Assembly (NCBI RefSeq): GCF_007858185.1
Contig: NZ_VFES01000001.1
Span: forward strand, 496,001-560,000
DNA length: 64,000 nucleotides
Source: Pseudomonas grimontii
GTDB lineage: Bacteria; Pseudomonadota; Gammaproteobacteria; Pseudomonadales; Pseudomonadaceae
Reading direction: 5' to 3'
Positions 55,451 to 63,630 of this stretch are shown here, piece after piece. Positions within the stretch are counted from its first letter, which is position 1, and each line of letters begins with the position of its first letter. Both the position numbers and the translations under genes were made by a program. The notes beneath the pieces are model-generated. The model saw only the letters and a program-made list of their open reading frames with translations. It did no database searches and was not told where the DNA came from.

Positions 55451-56359
55451 GTGCGCCAGCATTATCTAGCCCTGCTCAGTGTGTTCGCCAGCCTGCCTGC
55501 TATGGCCCTCACGTTCCAGACACGTCTGGAGAACATTGAGTGGAAGGTGGAGGGGGACAAGTTCGAGTGCCGCCTGACCCAACCGATCACCGACTTCGGT
55601 TCGGGTGAGTTCGTGCGCCGGGCCGGCGAGCAGGCGACGTTTCGTCTGAAAGCCTATAACGGATCGCTGGGCGCCGGATCGGCCACCTTGTTGGCCGCCG
55701 CGGCCCCGTGGCAGCCGGGTCGGGGTGACATCAATCTCGGTGCCGTACGTGCCGGCAGCGGTGATGTGTTGTTCAACAGCTCTCAGGCCCAGGCCGGGCG
55801 TTTGTTCAACGGTTTGCTCGATGGACGCTCGCCCACCGTGCGGCACTACGGACGCGAGGGTGGCTATTCAGAGATTCGCCTGCTGCCGGTGAAATTCAAC
55901 AAGGCCTATAGCGACTATCAGCTGTGCACGGCCAAGTTGCTGCCGATGAATTACGACCAGGTCAAGCAGACCGAAGTGGGCTTCCCCGGTGGCGGTATCG
56001 AGCTGGACGCTGCGGCGAAACAGAAGCTGGCGGTGATTCTCGAATTCATGAAGGCGGACCCTACCGTCAACCATATCGAGTTGAACGGCCACTCGGATAA
56101 CAGCGGCAATCGCCTGAGCAACCGTGATGTTTCACGCCGTCGCGCGCTGGCGGTGATGGACTACTTCAAGGCCAACGGTATCCAGGAATCCCAGATCACC
56201 CTGCGTTTCCATGGCGAAAGTTACCCCTTGGCGCCCAACACCAATGCCGCCAACCGGGCCCGTAACCGCCGTGTGAATATTCAGCTCGAACGTGTGGCTG
56301 CCCCCGAGAAGCCCGCCCCCCAGGCCACTGGCCCGAGCAACCCTGCGCACACGTCATAA
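55451..56359 (+). CDS. motY: Flagellar stator-associated protein MotY
   Basis: Protein of 302 residues starting with GTG 55451 (GGAG 6 bases upstream). It has a signal peptide (VRQHYLALLSVFASLPAMA), an N-terminal MotY domain (about 20-150; TRLENIEWKVEGDKFECRL) and a C-terminal OmpA-like peptidoglycan-binding domain (about 170-290; LNGHSDNSGNRLSN, RRALAVMDYFKANGI). MotY forms the T-ring that holds the stator in Pseudomonas and Vibrio. It stands alone next to argG, as is usual for this gene. Confidence 0.92.
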   Translation: MRQHYLALLSVFASLPAMALTFQTRLENIEWKVEGDKFECRLTQPITDFGSGEFVRRAGEQATFRLKAYNGSLGAGSATLLAAAAPWQPGRGDINLGAVRAGSGDVLFNSSQAQAGRLFNGLLDGRSPTVRHYGREGGYSEIRLLPVKFNKAYSDYQLCTAKLLPMNYDQVKQTEVGFPGGGIELDAAAKQKLAVILEFMKADPTVNHIELNGHSDNSGNRLSNRDVSRRRALAVMDYFKANGIQESQITLRFHGESYPLAPNTNAANRARNRRVNIQLERVAAPEKPAPQATGPSNPAHTS

Positions 56360-56371
56360 CCTGCGACCATC

Positions 56372-56434
56372 GGTCGCTCGTTCGACATAATCTGTCGCTT
56401 TATCTTCATTTGCTGTCGCGCCCCTGTAAATCCA
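56372..56434. promoter_or_regulatory. Three phased ArgR half-sites upstream of argG
   Basis: TGTCGC occurs at 56393 and 56414, exactly 21 bases apart, and GGTCGC lies 21 bases before at 56372. The last has the full TGTCGC-N8-AA; the others have CA for AA. The site ends 55 bases before the argG ATG, in the expected promoter. Confidence 0.82.
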
Positions 56435-56488
56435 CGGTTTTGATCGGTAGAATCGACGCCTTTCCGTACAAAACCGTGGAGTGATGGC

Positions 56489-57706
56489 ATGGCCGACGTA
56501 AACAAGGTCGTTCTCGCGTATTCCGGCGGCCTGGACACTTCGGTGATCCTCAAGTGGCTGCAGGATACTTATAACTGTGAAGTGGTGACCTTCACCGCTG
56601 ACCTGGGTCAGGGCGAAGAGGTCGAACCTGCACGTGCCAAGGCGCAAGCCATGGGCGTGAAAGAGATCTACATTGACGACCTGCGCGAAGAGTTCGTCCG
56701 CGATTTCGTCTTCCCGATGTTTCGCGCCAACACCGTCTACGAAGGCGAGTACCTGCTGGGTACTTCCATCGCACGTCCGCTGATCGCCAAGCGCCTGATC
56801 GAAATCGCCAACGAAACCGGCGCTGATGCCATTTCCCATGGCGCTACCGGCAAGGGCAACGACCAAGTGCGTTTCGAATTGGGTGCCTACGCGCTCAAGC
56901 CCGGCGTGAAAGTGATTGCCCCTTGGCGTGAATGGGACCTGCTGTCCCGTGAAAAGCTGATGGATTACGCTGAAAAGCACGCGATCCCGATCGAGCGTCA
57001 TGGCAAGAAGAAGTCCCCGTACTCGATGGACGCCAACCTGCTGCACATTTCCTATGAAGGCGGCGTGCTGGAAGACACCTGGACCGAGCACGAAGAAGAC
57101 ATGTGGAAATGGACCGTCTCCCCGGAGAACGCTCCAGACAAGCCGCAGTACCTGGAACTGACCTACCGCAACGGCGACATCGTCGCGCTGGACGGCGTCG
57201 AAATGACCCCGGCCACCGTATTGGCGACCCTGAACCGCATCGGCGGCGAACACGGTATCGGCCGCCTCGATATCGTTGAAAACCGCTATGTGGGCATGAA
57301 GTCCCGGGGCTGCTACGAAACCCCGGGCGGCACCATCATGCTGCGTGCTCACCGCGCCATCGAGTCCATCACCCTGGACCGTGAAGTGGCTCACCTCAAA
57401 GACGAGCTGATGCCCAAGTATGCCAGCCTGATCTATACCGGCTACTGGTGGAGCCCTGAGCGTCTGATGCTGCAACAGATGATCGACGCTTCCCAGGCCC
57501 ACGTGAACGGCGTTGTGCGCCTGAAGCTGTACAAGGGCAATGTGATCGTTACCGGTCGTAAGTCCGATGACTCGCTGTTCGACGCCAACATCGCCACCTT
57601 CGAAGAAGATGGCGGCGCCTACAACCAGGCGGACGCAGCAGGCTTTATCAAGTTGAACGCATTGCGCATGCGCATTGCCGCCAATAAAGGTCGCTCGTTG
57701 TTCTGA
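56489..57706 (+). CDS. argG: Argininosuccinate synthase
   Basis: Protein of 405 residues. The PP-loop [10 protein letters not shown] is at residues 9-18, with [13 protein letters not shown] and the SPYSMD segment characteristic of type 1 ArgG. It joins citrulline and aspartate with ATP to give argininosuccinate. ATG 56489 follows a GGAGTGATGGC site; there is an ArgR operator upstream and a terminator downstream, so it is monocistronic. Confidence 0.97.
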   Translation: MADVNKVVLAYSGGLDTSVILKWLQDTYNCEVVTFTADLGQGEEVEPARAKAQAMGVKEIYIDDLREEFVRDFVFPMFRANTVYEGEYLLGTSIARPLIAKRLIEIANETGADAISHGATGKGNDQVRFELGAYALKPGVKVIAPWREWDLLSREKLMDYAEKHAIPIERHGKKKSPYSMDANLLHISYEGGVLEDTWTEHEEDMWKWTVSPENAPDKPQYLELTYRNGDIVALDGVEMTPATVLATLNRIGGEHGIGRLDIVENRYVGMKSRGCYETPGGTIMLRAHRAIESITLDREVAHLKDELMPKYASLIYTGYWWSPERLMLQQMIDASQAHVNGVVRLKLYKGNVIVTGRKSDDSLFDANIATFEEDGGAYNQADAAGFIKLNALRMRIAANKGRSLF

Positions 57707-57727
57707 GTGTTTAGCCGGTTGTGAAGA

Positions 57728-57760
57728 ATGGCCCCTTGTTCAAGGGGCCATTTTTTTTTT
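57728..57760 (+). terminator. Terminator after argG
   Basis: Stem ATGGCCCCTT / AAGGGGCCAT with a GTTC loop and about ten T behind it, starting 22 bases after the argG stop. Confidence 0.95.
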
Positions 57761-58331
57761 GCCTGAAAACTTGAGTTAAGTCCGCGTTGTTTAATTTTGT
57801 TTAATTAGTGTTAAAACTTAGTGATTCACTGGTTTTTTTGTTGGTTGTTGTGGGGTATTTGCGATTTTTTGTAGGCAGGAATGATTTTTTACATTCGCGT
57901 AGGAACTAGTCTTACAGATAATTCACTCATGTAGGTGCGAGGAGTATGTAAGAAGCTCAAAGTTCTGTAGGAAATAAGGATGTAAGTAAATATGTTAAAT
58001 GGAACTGAAACTATCGATTTTTCTCTGCCGGCTCCAGCGCCTGTAGGCGGCAGGCAAGGGGCATTTCCTGATAGTGGTGTGCGGCACGTTTACCTTATCC
58101 CCTGGATGCTCTGGAAAATTCACTCAAAATATGTGAGGCCCCGGAAAGTTCTGAAAGGCTCTATAAAACTAGAAACATCCGAATCGGTGTTTTTTTGTAG
58201 GGCATTTCCTTTATCGCTGTGGGGTGCGTCTCTGCTTGCTGTTGCTCGGGGGGGAACGCTATGCCAACTAGGAAACGACTAGGCTATTGTGTTTGCTCTA
58301 AATAATTCGAACAGCGAAATTGGACTTTCTC
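57761..58331 (+). promoter_or_regulatory. Long leader region of the EvgA/BvgA-type regulator with repeated TGTAGG/TGTAAG motifs
   Basis: This 570-base stretch has no convincing gene. Its first half is markedly AT-rich (57770-57900). GTAGG or GTAAG occurs at 57871, 57899, 57931, 57948, 57967 and 57982, and a TCTTACA complement at 57910. Half-sites like TGTAGGAA and TTCTTACA resemble those bound by EvgA/BvgA-family regulators, so this may be an autoregulatory region; that is inference. A 96-codon frame at 57992-58282 was judged non-coding. Confidence 0.5.
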
Positions 58332-58964
58332 ATGAATAAAGTGCTGATCGTAGATGATCATCCCGTCATTCGTCTTGCTGTGCGTATGCTAATGGAGCGT
58401 CATGGTTATGAGGTCGTTGCCGAGACCAATAACGGTGTCGATGCGTTGCAACTTGCGCGGGAGCATATGCCGGACATTGTCATACTGGATATTGGGATTC
58501 CCAAACTCGATGGCCTGGAAGTTATTTGCCGGCTTTCGTCTACCAAGCAGGCTGTACCGTTCAAGGTGCTGGTGCTCACGTCCCAGGCCCCAGGGCACTT
58601 TTCCATGCGTTGCATGCAGGCGGGCGCCGCCGGCTATGTGTGCAAACAACAGGACCTGACCGAGTTGCTGAGTGCGATCAAGGCGGTTTTGTCGGGCTAT
58701 AGCTACTTTCCAAACCAGGCACTCAATTCGGTACGCTCCAGCATGGGCAATGCCAGTGAGGCCGATATGGTCGAACGTCTGTCGGGCCGGGAGATGATGG
58801 TGTTGCAGCAATTAGCTCGGGGCAGAACCAACAAGGAGATTGCCGACGGCATGTTTCTCAGCAACAAGACCGTCAGCACCTACAAGACTCGGCTGCTGCT
58901 CAAGCTCAATGCCCGCTCTCTGGTGGACCTGATCGAGTTGGCCCAGCGTAACGGCTTGGTATAG
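58332..58964 (+). CDS. EvgA/BvgA-type LuxR-family response regulator
   Basis: Protein of 210 residues. Receiver domain (about 3-120) with phospho-acceptor Asp near residue 52 (VILDIGIPKLDG), and a NarL/LuxR HTH at about 145-205 (GREMMVLQQLARGRTNKEIADGM then SNKTVSTYKTRLLLKL). The overall pattern matches EvgA and BvgA closely, including GYSYFPNQ before the HTH. No sensor kinase gene lies next to it, so its partner is elsewhere. ATG 58332 is used; an in-frame TTG four codons earlier is possible. Confidence 0.88.
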   Translation: MNKVLIVDDHPVIRLAVRMLMERHGYEVVAETNNGVDALQLAREHMPDIVILDIGIPKLDGLEVICRLSSTKQAVPFKVLVLTSQAPGHFSMRCMQAGAAGYVCKQQDLTELLSAIKAVLSGYSYFPNQALNSVRSSMGNASEADMVERLSGREMMVLQQLARGRTNKEIADGMFLSNKTVSTYKTRLLLKLNARSLVDLIELAQRNGLV

Positions 58965-59004
58965 GTGAGGGCACAATACTGCACAGAGGCCGCGTAACCG
59001 GCAG

Positions 59005-59029
59005 AAAAAAGCCTCCGTCAGGGAGGCTT
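59005..59029 (-). terminator. Terminator of the small 60-residue gene
   Basis: Stem AAGCCTCC / GGAGGCTT with a short loop; six T follow on the minus strand. It lies 20 bases after the minus-strand stop and 41 bases after the convergent regulator gene. Confidence 0.85.
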
Positions 59030-59048
59030 CCGGCCGTCGACCGCTTGA

Positions 59049-59231
59049 TCAGAGGTCGAAATCGTAGTCGGCCAGTTGTTTTTGCAAGCGTCGTTCTTCC
59101 AGAAGGTTGTCGATAGTGCGGCGTTTGCTCAGGTTGGTCTTGGCCACCTCTGCCACAGGTGCTTCTGCGCCATCGTCCTCCGACTCAACGAGGTCGTCTT
59201 CCACATCCAACTGTTCTTTGTCAGTGCTCAT
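59049..59231 (-). CDS. Small conserved acidic protein
   Basis: Protein of 60 residues. The N-terminal half is acidic (DVEDDLVESEDDGAEAP) and the C-terminal half basic and helical (SKRRTIDNLLEERRLQKQLADYDFDL), resembling a short conserved Pseudomonas protein found beside nth and related to PA3496-type proteins. The C-terminal half looks like a short DNA- or RNA-associated or protein-binding helix; function unknown. GGAG precedes ATG 59231 by 8 bases. Confidence 0.8.
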   Translation of the reverse strand: MSTDKEQLDVEDDLVESEDDGAEAPVAEVAKTNLSKRRTIDNLLEERRLQKQLADYDFDL

Positions 59232-59338
59232 AACGTTAACTCCGGAGTAAGACTGCCGTTGGCGCTCCTTATAACGATAATCCATGAATGGGTAAAAAAG
59301 ATTTTTTCAATCGACTGATCGAGAAAACCAATGAACCC

Positions 59339-59977
59339 TCAATCGTCCGACGTCTTTTCCTTGTATTCGCACAGGTCTTCAATGCGGCAGCTGCCGCAGC
59401 GCGGCTTGCGGGCCTGGCAAACGTAGCGTCCGTGAAGGATCAGCCAATGGTGGGAGTCGAGCAGGAATGGCTTGGGCACAAACTTCATCAGCTGCTTTTC
59501 CACTTCAACCACGTTCTTGCCGCGGGCAATACCGGTTCGATTACTGACCCGGAAAATGTGGGTGTCCACGGCCATGGTCAGCTGCCTGAATGCGGTGTTG
59601 AGCACCACGTTGGCGGTTTTGCGGCCCACCCCCGGCAGGGCTTCCAGCGCTTCGCGCGTTTGCGGCACTTCGCTGTCATGCCGTTCTATCAGCAAGCGGC
59701 AGGTCTCGATCACATTCTTGGCCTTGCTGTTGTACAGGCCGATGGTCTTGATGTAGTCCGACAACCCGTCCACACCCAGGGCATAAATCGCTTCTGGCGT
59801 GTTTGCCACGGGATACAGCTTGGCCGTGGCCTTGTTGACGCCGACGTCTGTGGATTGGGCCGACAGGATCACCGCAATCAGTAACTCGAACGGCGAGGAG
59901 TAGGCCAGTTCGGTCTTGGGTTCTGGATTGTCTTCGTGAAGCCTGCGGAAAATTTCCAGGCGTTTTGCGGCGTTCAT
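59339..59977 (-). CDS. nth: Endonuclease III
   Basis: DNA glycosylase/AP lyase of 212 residues. The helix-hairpin-helix LPGVGRKTANVVL contains the catalytic Lys, the catalytic Asp is in VDTHIFRVSNR, and the C-terminal 4Fe-4S loop is C-x6-C-x2-C-x5-C (CQARKPRCGSCRIEDLC). It removes oxidised pyrimidines. Located 25 bases after the short rnfE, as the last gene of the rnf group. Confidence 0.96.
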   Translation of the reverse strand: MNAAKRLEIFRRLHEDNPEPKTELAYSSPFELLIAVILSAQSTDVGVNKATAKLYPVANTPEAIYALGVDGLSDYIKTIGLYNSKAKNVIETCRLLIERHDSEVPQTREALEALPGVGRKTANVVLNTAFRQLTMAVDTHIFRVSNRTGIARGKNVVEVEKQLMKFVPKPFLLDSHHWLILHGRYVCQARKPRCGSCRIEDLCEYKEKTSDD

Positions 59978-60002
59978 GGGGCGGTGGGTTCCTTGCAGGC
60001 AG

Positions 60003-60497
60003 TCAGCGTAGTTTCGAATAGTGGGTCCAGGCCTGGAATCCAGCGAGCAGTAACCCAAGCAGGATAAACCCGACAGGCATCAATGTGGTGCCGGTGATGG
60101 GCCGTAACAACCCCAGGATGATCAGTAATGCGCCAAACAGGCCGAACAGTTGCAATCTCGCCTTGTTCTGGCCCGGGTCGAAAAAGCCTGAATGCTCAAG
60201 CAACACGCACTGCACGCAGATCAGGGCGAGATAAATCCCCAACTGTTGATGCAGCGGTAGCGCAAAAGCCTGCAACAGCACCTGCACACAACTGATCAGC
60301 GTCGCGGCCAGGATAATACTGGCGATCAGTTGTGATTGGGTACTGAGGCGTCGGCGCATGCCGTGCATCGCAAGCCCGTAAAGCATCACGATCAAAGCTG
60401 ACAGTCCTAAGAAACTCAAGGCCTTGGCCAGTGTGTCAGTCACCCCGATCAGCGGTGCGAGCATCAGTGAGTTGGCCAGGTTGAAGGATCTATTCAT
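60003..60497 (-). CDS. rnfE: RnfE-like membrane protein, shortened
   Basis: Protein of 164 residues (E. coli RsxE has 231) with about five or six membrane helices. It aligns with RsxE in the N-terminal half: APLIGVTDTLAKAL takes the place of CPLLAVTSTATNAL, so the first conserved Cys is Ala, and VQC takes the place of TNC, keeping the second Cys. The long loop and C-terminal region are reduced. RnfE normally forms, with RnfA, the membrane core that carries a 2Fe-2S cluster. ATG 60497 overlaps the rnfG stop. Confidence 0.75.
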   Translation of the reverse strand: MNRSFNLANSLMLAPLIGVTDTLAKALSFLGLSALIVMLYGLAMHGMRRRLSTQSQLIASIILAATLISCVQVLLQAFALPLHQQLGIYLALICVQCVLLEHSGFFDPGQNKARLQLFGLFGALLIILGLLRPITGTTLMPVGFILLGLLLAGFQAWTHYSKLR

Positions 60498-61059
60498 GGA
60501 CGCCTGGCTCCAGCAGCGACGGGCGATGCTCATCGAAATAGCGCAACGCATCGTGAACCGCATTGATCACTGCACGGGACGTCACAGTGGCACCGGTCAT
60601 TTGATCGAACGGTGCCCTGTCCTCCTGTGATCGCCGTTTAAACGCCTCCATCCACGGATTACCGGGCTCACTGATATGGCCGCCAAGGCTGGGTGTTTCC
60701 GATTGCTGCAACGTTTTGATCCCCAGCAATCTGCCATCGCTGCCGATGGCGATCAGCAGCTCAATCGGCCCGACGTAGCCGTTGGCTTGCAGTCGCAGCA
60801 ATACGGCACTCGGTTGGTTGGCTGATGTTGCCAGGTAGCCGCCGTGCAATTGGCTGTTGGCCAGTGGCTGTGAATCGATTGCCAGTGGCTGTTCCAGTGG
60901 GTGGTTGTCGTAGCTTGCGCTGGGGAGCAGGTCGAGCAAGGCTTGCTCGTGCTGCATCTGGGCTTGGCGGGCTGCGTAATCGACGGTCAGGTATTGAAGG
61001 CCCAGGATCAGCGCACCCCCCAGGATTGCAGCCGCCCCAACGAGCGCCCAACCCTTCAT
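60490..61059 (-). CDS. rnfG: Rnf complex flavoprotein RnfG
   Basis: Protein of 189 residues: N-terminal membrane helix (about 4-24), then a periplasmic FMN-binding domain with TGATVTS (155-161), whose threonine carries covalent FMN in this family. It passes electrons between RnfD and RnfA/E. ATG 61059 overlaps the rnfD stop (ATGA). Confidence 0.87.
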   Translation of the reverse strand: MKGWALVGAAAILGGALILGLQYLTVDYAARQAQMQHEQALLDLLPSASYDNHPLEQPLAIDSQPLANSQLHGGYLATSANQPSAVLLRLQANGYVGPIELLIAIGSDGRLLGIKTLQQSETPSLGGHISEPGNPWMEAFKRRSQEDRAPFDQMTGATVTSRAVINAVHDALRYFDEHRPSLLEPGVHE

Positions 61060-62012
61060 GGCTCCACCACGGTTTGTTTCGACGCTGCCAGCCGTTCCAG
61101 CGCAGGCACGGCCAGGTTCATCAGCAGCACGGCAAAGGCTACACCGTCCGGGTAGCCGCCCCACGTCCGAATCAGATAAGTCAGCAGCCCTACGCCCGCC
61201 CCAAACAGTAGTCGTGCCCTGGGGCTTTTGGGGCCGGAGACGGGTTCTGTGACGATAAAGAAGGCGCCAAGCAGGGTGGCACCGCTCAGCAGATGAAGCA
61301 GCGGCGAGCCGTTGGAGTCGGACCCCGAGCCATTCCAACACAGCAAGCTGAGCACAAAGAGGCTGCCCAGCATGCCCACCGGCGCATGCCAGCTGAATAC
61401 CCGTTGACGTAACAGCAAGAGGCCGCCTGCCAGGTATGCCAGGCCCACCCATTCACTGCCTTTGCCGCCGAAATAACCGAAGGCCGGGTTTGCGGCAAAC
61501 AGCTCGTTGATGGTCAGACTCTGGTTGATGCGCAGGGTATCCAGGACGGTGGCTTGGGCCCAGGCGTCGGGCGCGCCGTCATGCAGGCCCACTATGTGTT
61601 GTGCATCGGTCAGCAGGTCCAGCCCATGCGCCGCAGGCCATTGGGTCATGGGCTGTGGGAAAACCACCAGCATTAGCGCATACCCCACCATGGCCGGGTT
61701 GAACGGGTTGCGATGGCCGCCATACAGGTGCTTGCCCAGCAGCAAGCCACTGGCGACCGCCGTCACACACAGCCACCAGGGGCAGTAAGGCGGCAATGCC
61801 AGGCCCAGCAGGGTCGCGCTGACCAGGCTGCTCAAGTCGCGGAGTCGTTGCCCGCGTAGACGGTGTACCGCCGAGTCAACCAACAGCGCGCATGCTGCCG
61901 CCAGCAACAAGTTGACCAGTACACCCCAACCGTAGAAAAAACACATCACGGCCACACCCGGTAGCGTTGCCACTAGCACGCGCTTCAATGCCTGTTGCGC
62001 GTCAGGCGCCAT
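61056..62012 (-). CDS. rnfD: Rnf complex membrane flavoprotein RnfD
   Basis: Polytopic protein of 318 residues with about ten helices. The covalent-FMN site QATVLDT (Thr155) matches E. coli QATPLDT, and [13 protein letters not shown] and [17 protein letters not shown] are conserved. The start at 62012 gives an 11-base overlap with rnfB; an in-frame ATG at 62039 is possible. In other pseudomonads and in E. coli rnfC lies between rnfB and rnfD; here there is no room for it. Confidence 0.88.
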   Translation of the reverse strand: MAPDAQQALKRVLVATLPGVAVMCFFYGWGVLVNLLLAAACALLVDSAVHRLRGQRLRDLSSLVSATLLGLALPPYCPWWLCVTAVASGLLLGKHLYGGHRNPFNPAMVGYALMLVVFPQPMTQWPAAHGLDLLTDAQHIVGLHDGAPDAWAQATVLDTLRINQSLTINELFAANPAFGYFGGKGSEWVGLAYLAGGLLLLRQRVFSWHAPVGMLGSLFVLSLLCWNGSGSDSNGSPLLHLLSGATLLGAFFIVTEPVSGPKSPRARLLFGAGVGLLTYLIRTWGGYPDGVAFAVLLMNLAVPALERLAASKQTVVEP

Positions 62013-62964
62013 GGGCGTCCACCTGGCGCTGTGCTTCATCGAGCTTATGTTGCGCATCGGCCAATTGTTGCGGATCAACCTGTTGATCCTGGGCTTTTTT
62101 CAGCTCGGCGCGGCGCATCGCCAGTTGGATTTTGGCGCGCTTGAGGTCGGCGTTGTTGGCGGCGGGCAGCGGTTTCGCGGATGTGTTGTTTTGGTCCAGG
62201 GCGGCCAATGCGTGCTCTGCGGCCTCGAACTGTTGTTGCAGGACGATCAGCTGGGACTGCTGCTCGAAGGTCGGCGGATGCCCAAATGCCTTCAAGGATT
62301 TATGCAGCTGGGCGCGGCTCATCGCCACATTGATCTTGGCTTTTTTCACCGCTGCATCCCGGGCGGCCTGCGCGGCGTCAAGTTGCTGGGCCTGCACGGG
62401 GGCTGAGCGCTGGGTCCGTGCCAAGCGTTCGGCAGTCCTGCGTTCTTCTTCCCGTTGCAGGCGCGCATTGCGCTGTTCAAAGCGTCGCCGGGCACGGTCG
62501 CGTTTGAAACCGCGCTCACGGCGCTCGTCTTCGTTGGCTGCCAGGTCACCAACGATCGATAGCCCATTGGTCAGCGGGCGCATCTCGATGCAATCGACCG
62601 GGCAGGGCGCAACGCACAGGTCGCATCCGGTGCATTCGTCGATGATGACGGTGTGCATCAGCTTCGCCGCGCCAACAATGGCATCCACCGGGCAGGCCTG
62701 GATGCATTTGGTACACCCGATGCACTCGGCCTCGCGGATATAGGCAATCTGCGCTGGAGCTTCGCCGCGACTGGTGTCCAGCTCCAGCACAGGCACGCTC
62801 AGCAATTGCGCCAGGCCTGCGATAGTCTCCTGCCCACCTGGAGGGCACTTGTTGATCGCCTCGCCCTGGGCGATGCTCTCGGCGTAAGGCTTGCACCCAG
62901 GGTGCCCGCACTTGCCGCATTGGGTCTGCGGCAGCAGTGCGTCGATACGTTGCATCAGGCTCAT
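62002..62964 (-). CDS. rnfB: RnfB-like ferredoxin with long coiled-coil tail and no N-terminal anchor
   Basis: Protein of 320 residues. The first cluster motif is C-x2-C-x4-C with a later Cys ([13 protein letters not shown]), followed by two 4Fe-4S ferredoxin motifs ([24 protein letters not shown]), up to about residue 135. The N-terminus begins directly at the position of E. coli RsxB residue about 33, so the usual membrane helix is absent. Residues about 145-320 are a highly charged, Ala/Gln/Lys-rich coiled coil with repeats ([34 protein letters not shown]) reminiscent of RnfC tails. ATG 62964 overlaps the rnfA stop. Confidence 0.85.
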   Translation of the reverse strand: MSLMQRIDALLPQTQCGKCGHPGCKPYAESIAQGEAINKCPPGGQETIAGLAQLLSVPVLELDTSRGEAPAQIAYIREAECIGCTKCIQACPVDAIVGAAKLMHTVIIDECTGCDLCVAPCPVDCIEMRPLTNGLSIVGDLAANEDERRERGFKRDRARRRFEQRNARLQREEERRTAERLARTQRSAPVQAQQLDAAQAARDAAVKKAKINVAMSRAQLHKSLKAFGHPPTFEQQSQLIVLQQQFEAAEHALAALDQNNTSAKPLPAANNADLKRAKIQLAMRRAELKKAQDQQVDPQQLADAQHKLDEAQRQVDAHGA

Positions 62965-63527
62965 GCTTTGATCATTGCGTTGAAACCCAGGAAAGCCACC
63001 GCCATCAGCCCGGCGCTGATCAGTTCCACCGGCAGGCCGCGAAAGGGCAGGGGGATATCATTTTCGGCGATGCGCTGGCGCAGGTCGCTGAACAGGCTCA
63101 ACACCAGCCAGAAGCCGAGGCCGGCGCCCAGGCTCAGTGCGATCATATGGAGCAGGCCTTTACCGTTGAGAGTGCCCACCAGCACCACCCCCAACACACC
63201 CGCATTGCCGAGCAGCAATAGCCACAGCCCGTCAGACGGCATTGTCGGGCGCAGGCGGGTCAGCAGGATGAGCACGGGACGAATCAGCAGTGCAGTCAGC
63301 GGCAGAAATACGAGCAGTCGTAATGCGGTCAGCGCCAGCGGTTGCAGAACGTAGTAATCCAACAGATAGCTGAGTACACCGCTAAGCACCATCAACACCG
63401 TGGTGGCAAGTCCCAGCGCGTGAACCTGCGAGCGTGATCTGGCGGCCAACAGCGGGTCGACAGCCAGCGGCAGCACGAAGTTGCTGATCAGGGCGGCGCT
63501 GAAAAGAGTGAGGAGCATATCGGTCAT
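62961..63527 (-). CDS. rnfA: Rnf complex membrane subunit RnfA, cysteine-free
   Basis: Protein of 188 residues with six membrane helices, clearly RnfA by [29 protein letters not shown] and [13 protein letters not shown]. It has no cysteine at all: E. coli GLCPFMGV is LAVDPLLA, and TTNCAVLG is LGNAGVLG. These two Cys normally help ligate the 2Fe-2S cluster between RnfA and RnfE. Start 63527 matches the E. coli N-terminus; ATG 63533 is two codons earlier. First gene of the operon. Confidence 0.87.
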   Translation of the reverse strand: MTDMLLTLFSAALISNFVLPLAVDPLLAARSRSQVHALGLATTVLMVLSGVLSYLLDYYVLQPLALTALRLLVFLPLTALLIRPVLILLTRLRPTMPSDGLWLLLLGNAGVLGVVLVGTLNGKGLLHMIALSLGAGLGFWLVLSLFSDLRQRIAENDIPLPFRGLPVELISAGLMAVAFLGFNAMIKA

Positions 63528-63588
63528 GGGCATGCCGGTTAAGCAAACAGGGCCTGATTATCCGGCAAGCGAGAAGGGGGTACTAGTT

Positions 63589-63618
63589 GAAAAGCCCCGT
63601 CGCCGAAACGACAGGGCT
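63589..63618 (-). terminator. Terminator after metG
   Basis: Stem AGCCCTGTCG / CGACGGGGCT (one G-T pair) with a 6-base loop and TTTTC behind it on the minus strand, 12 bases after the metG stop. Confidence 0.85.
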
Positions 63619-63630
63619 GTTTGACAGGGC

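Noticed and set aside
57992..58282. A 96-codon frame upstream of the EvgA/BvgA-type regulator
   Set aside because: The composition is unlike a protein, the ribosome site is 11 bases away, and no family is recognisable. The stretch looks more like leader DNA.
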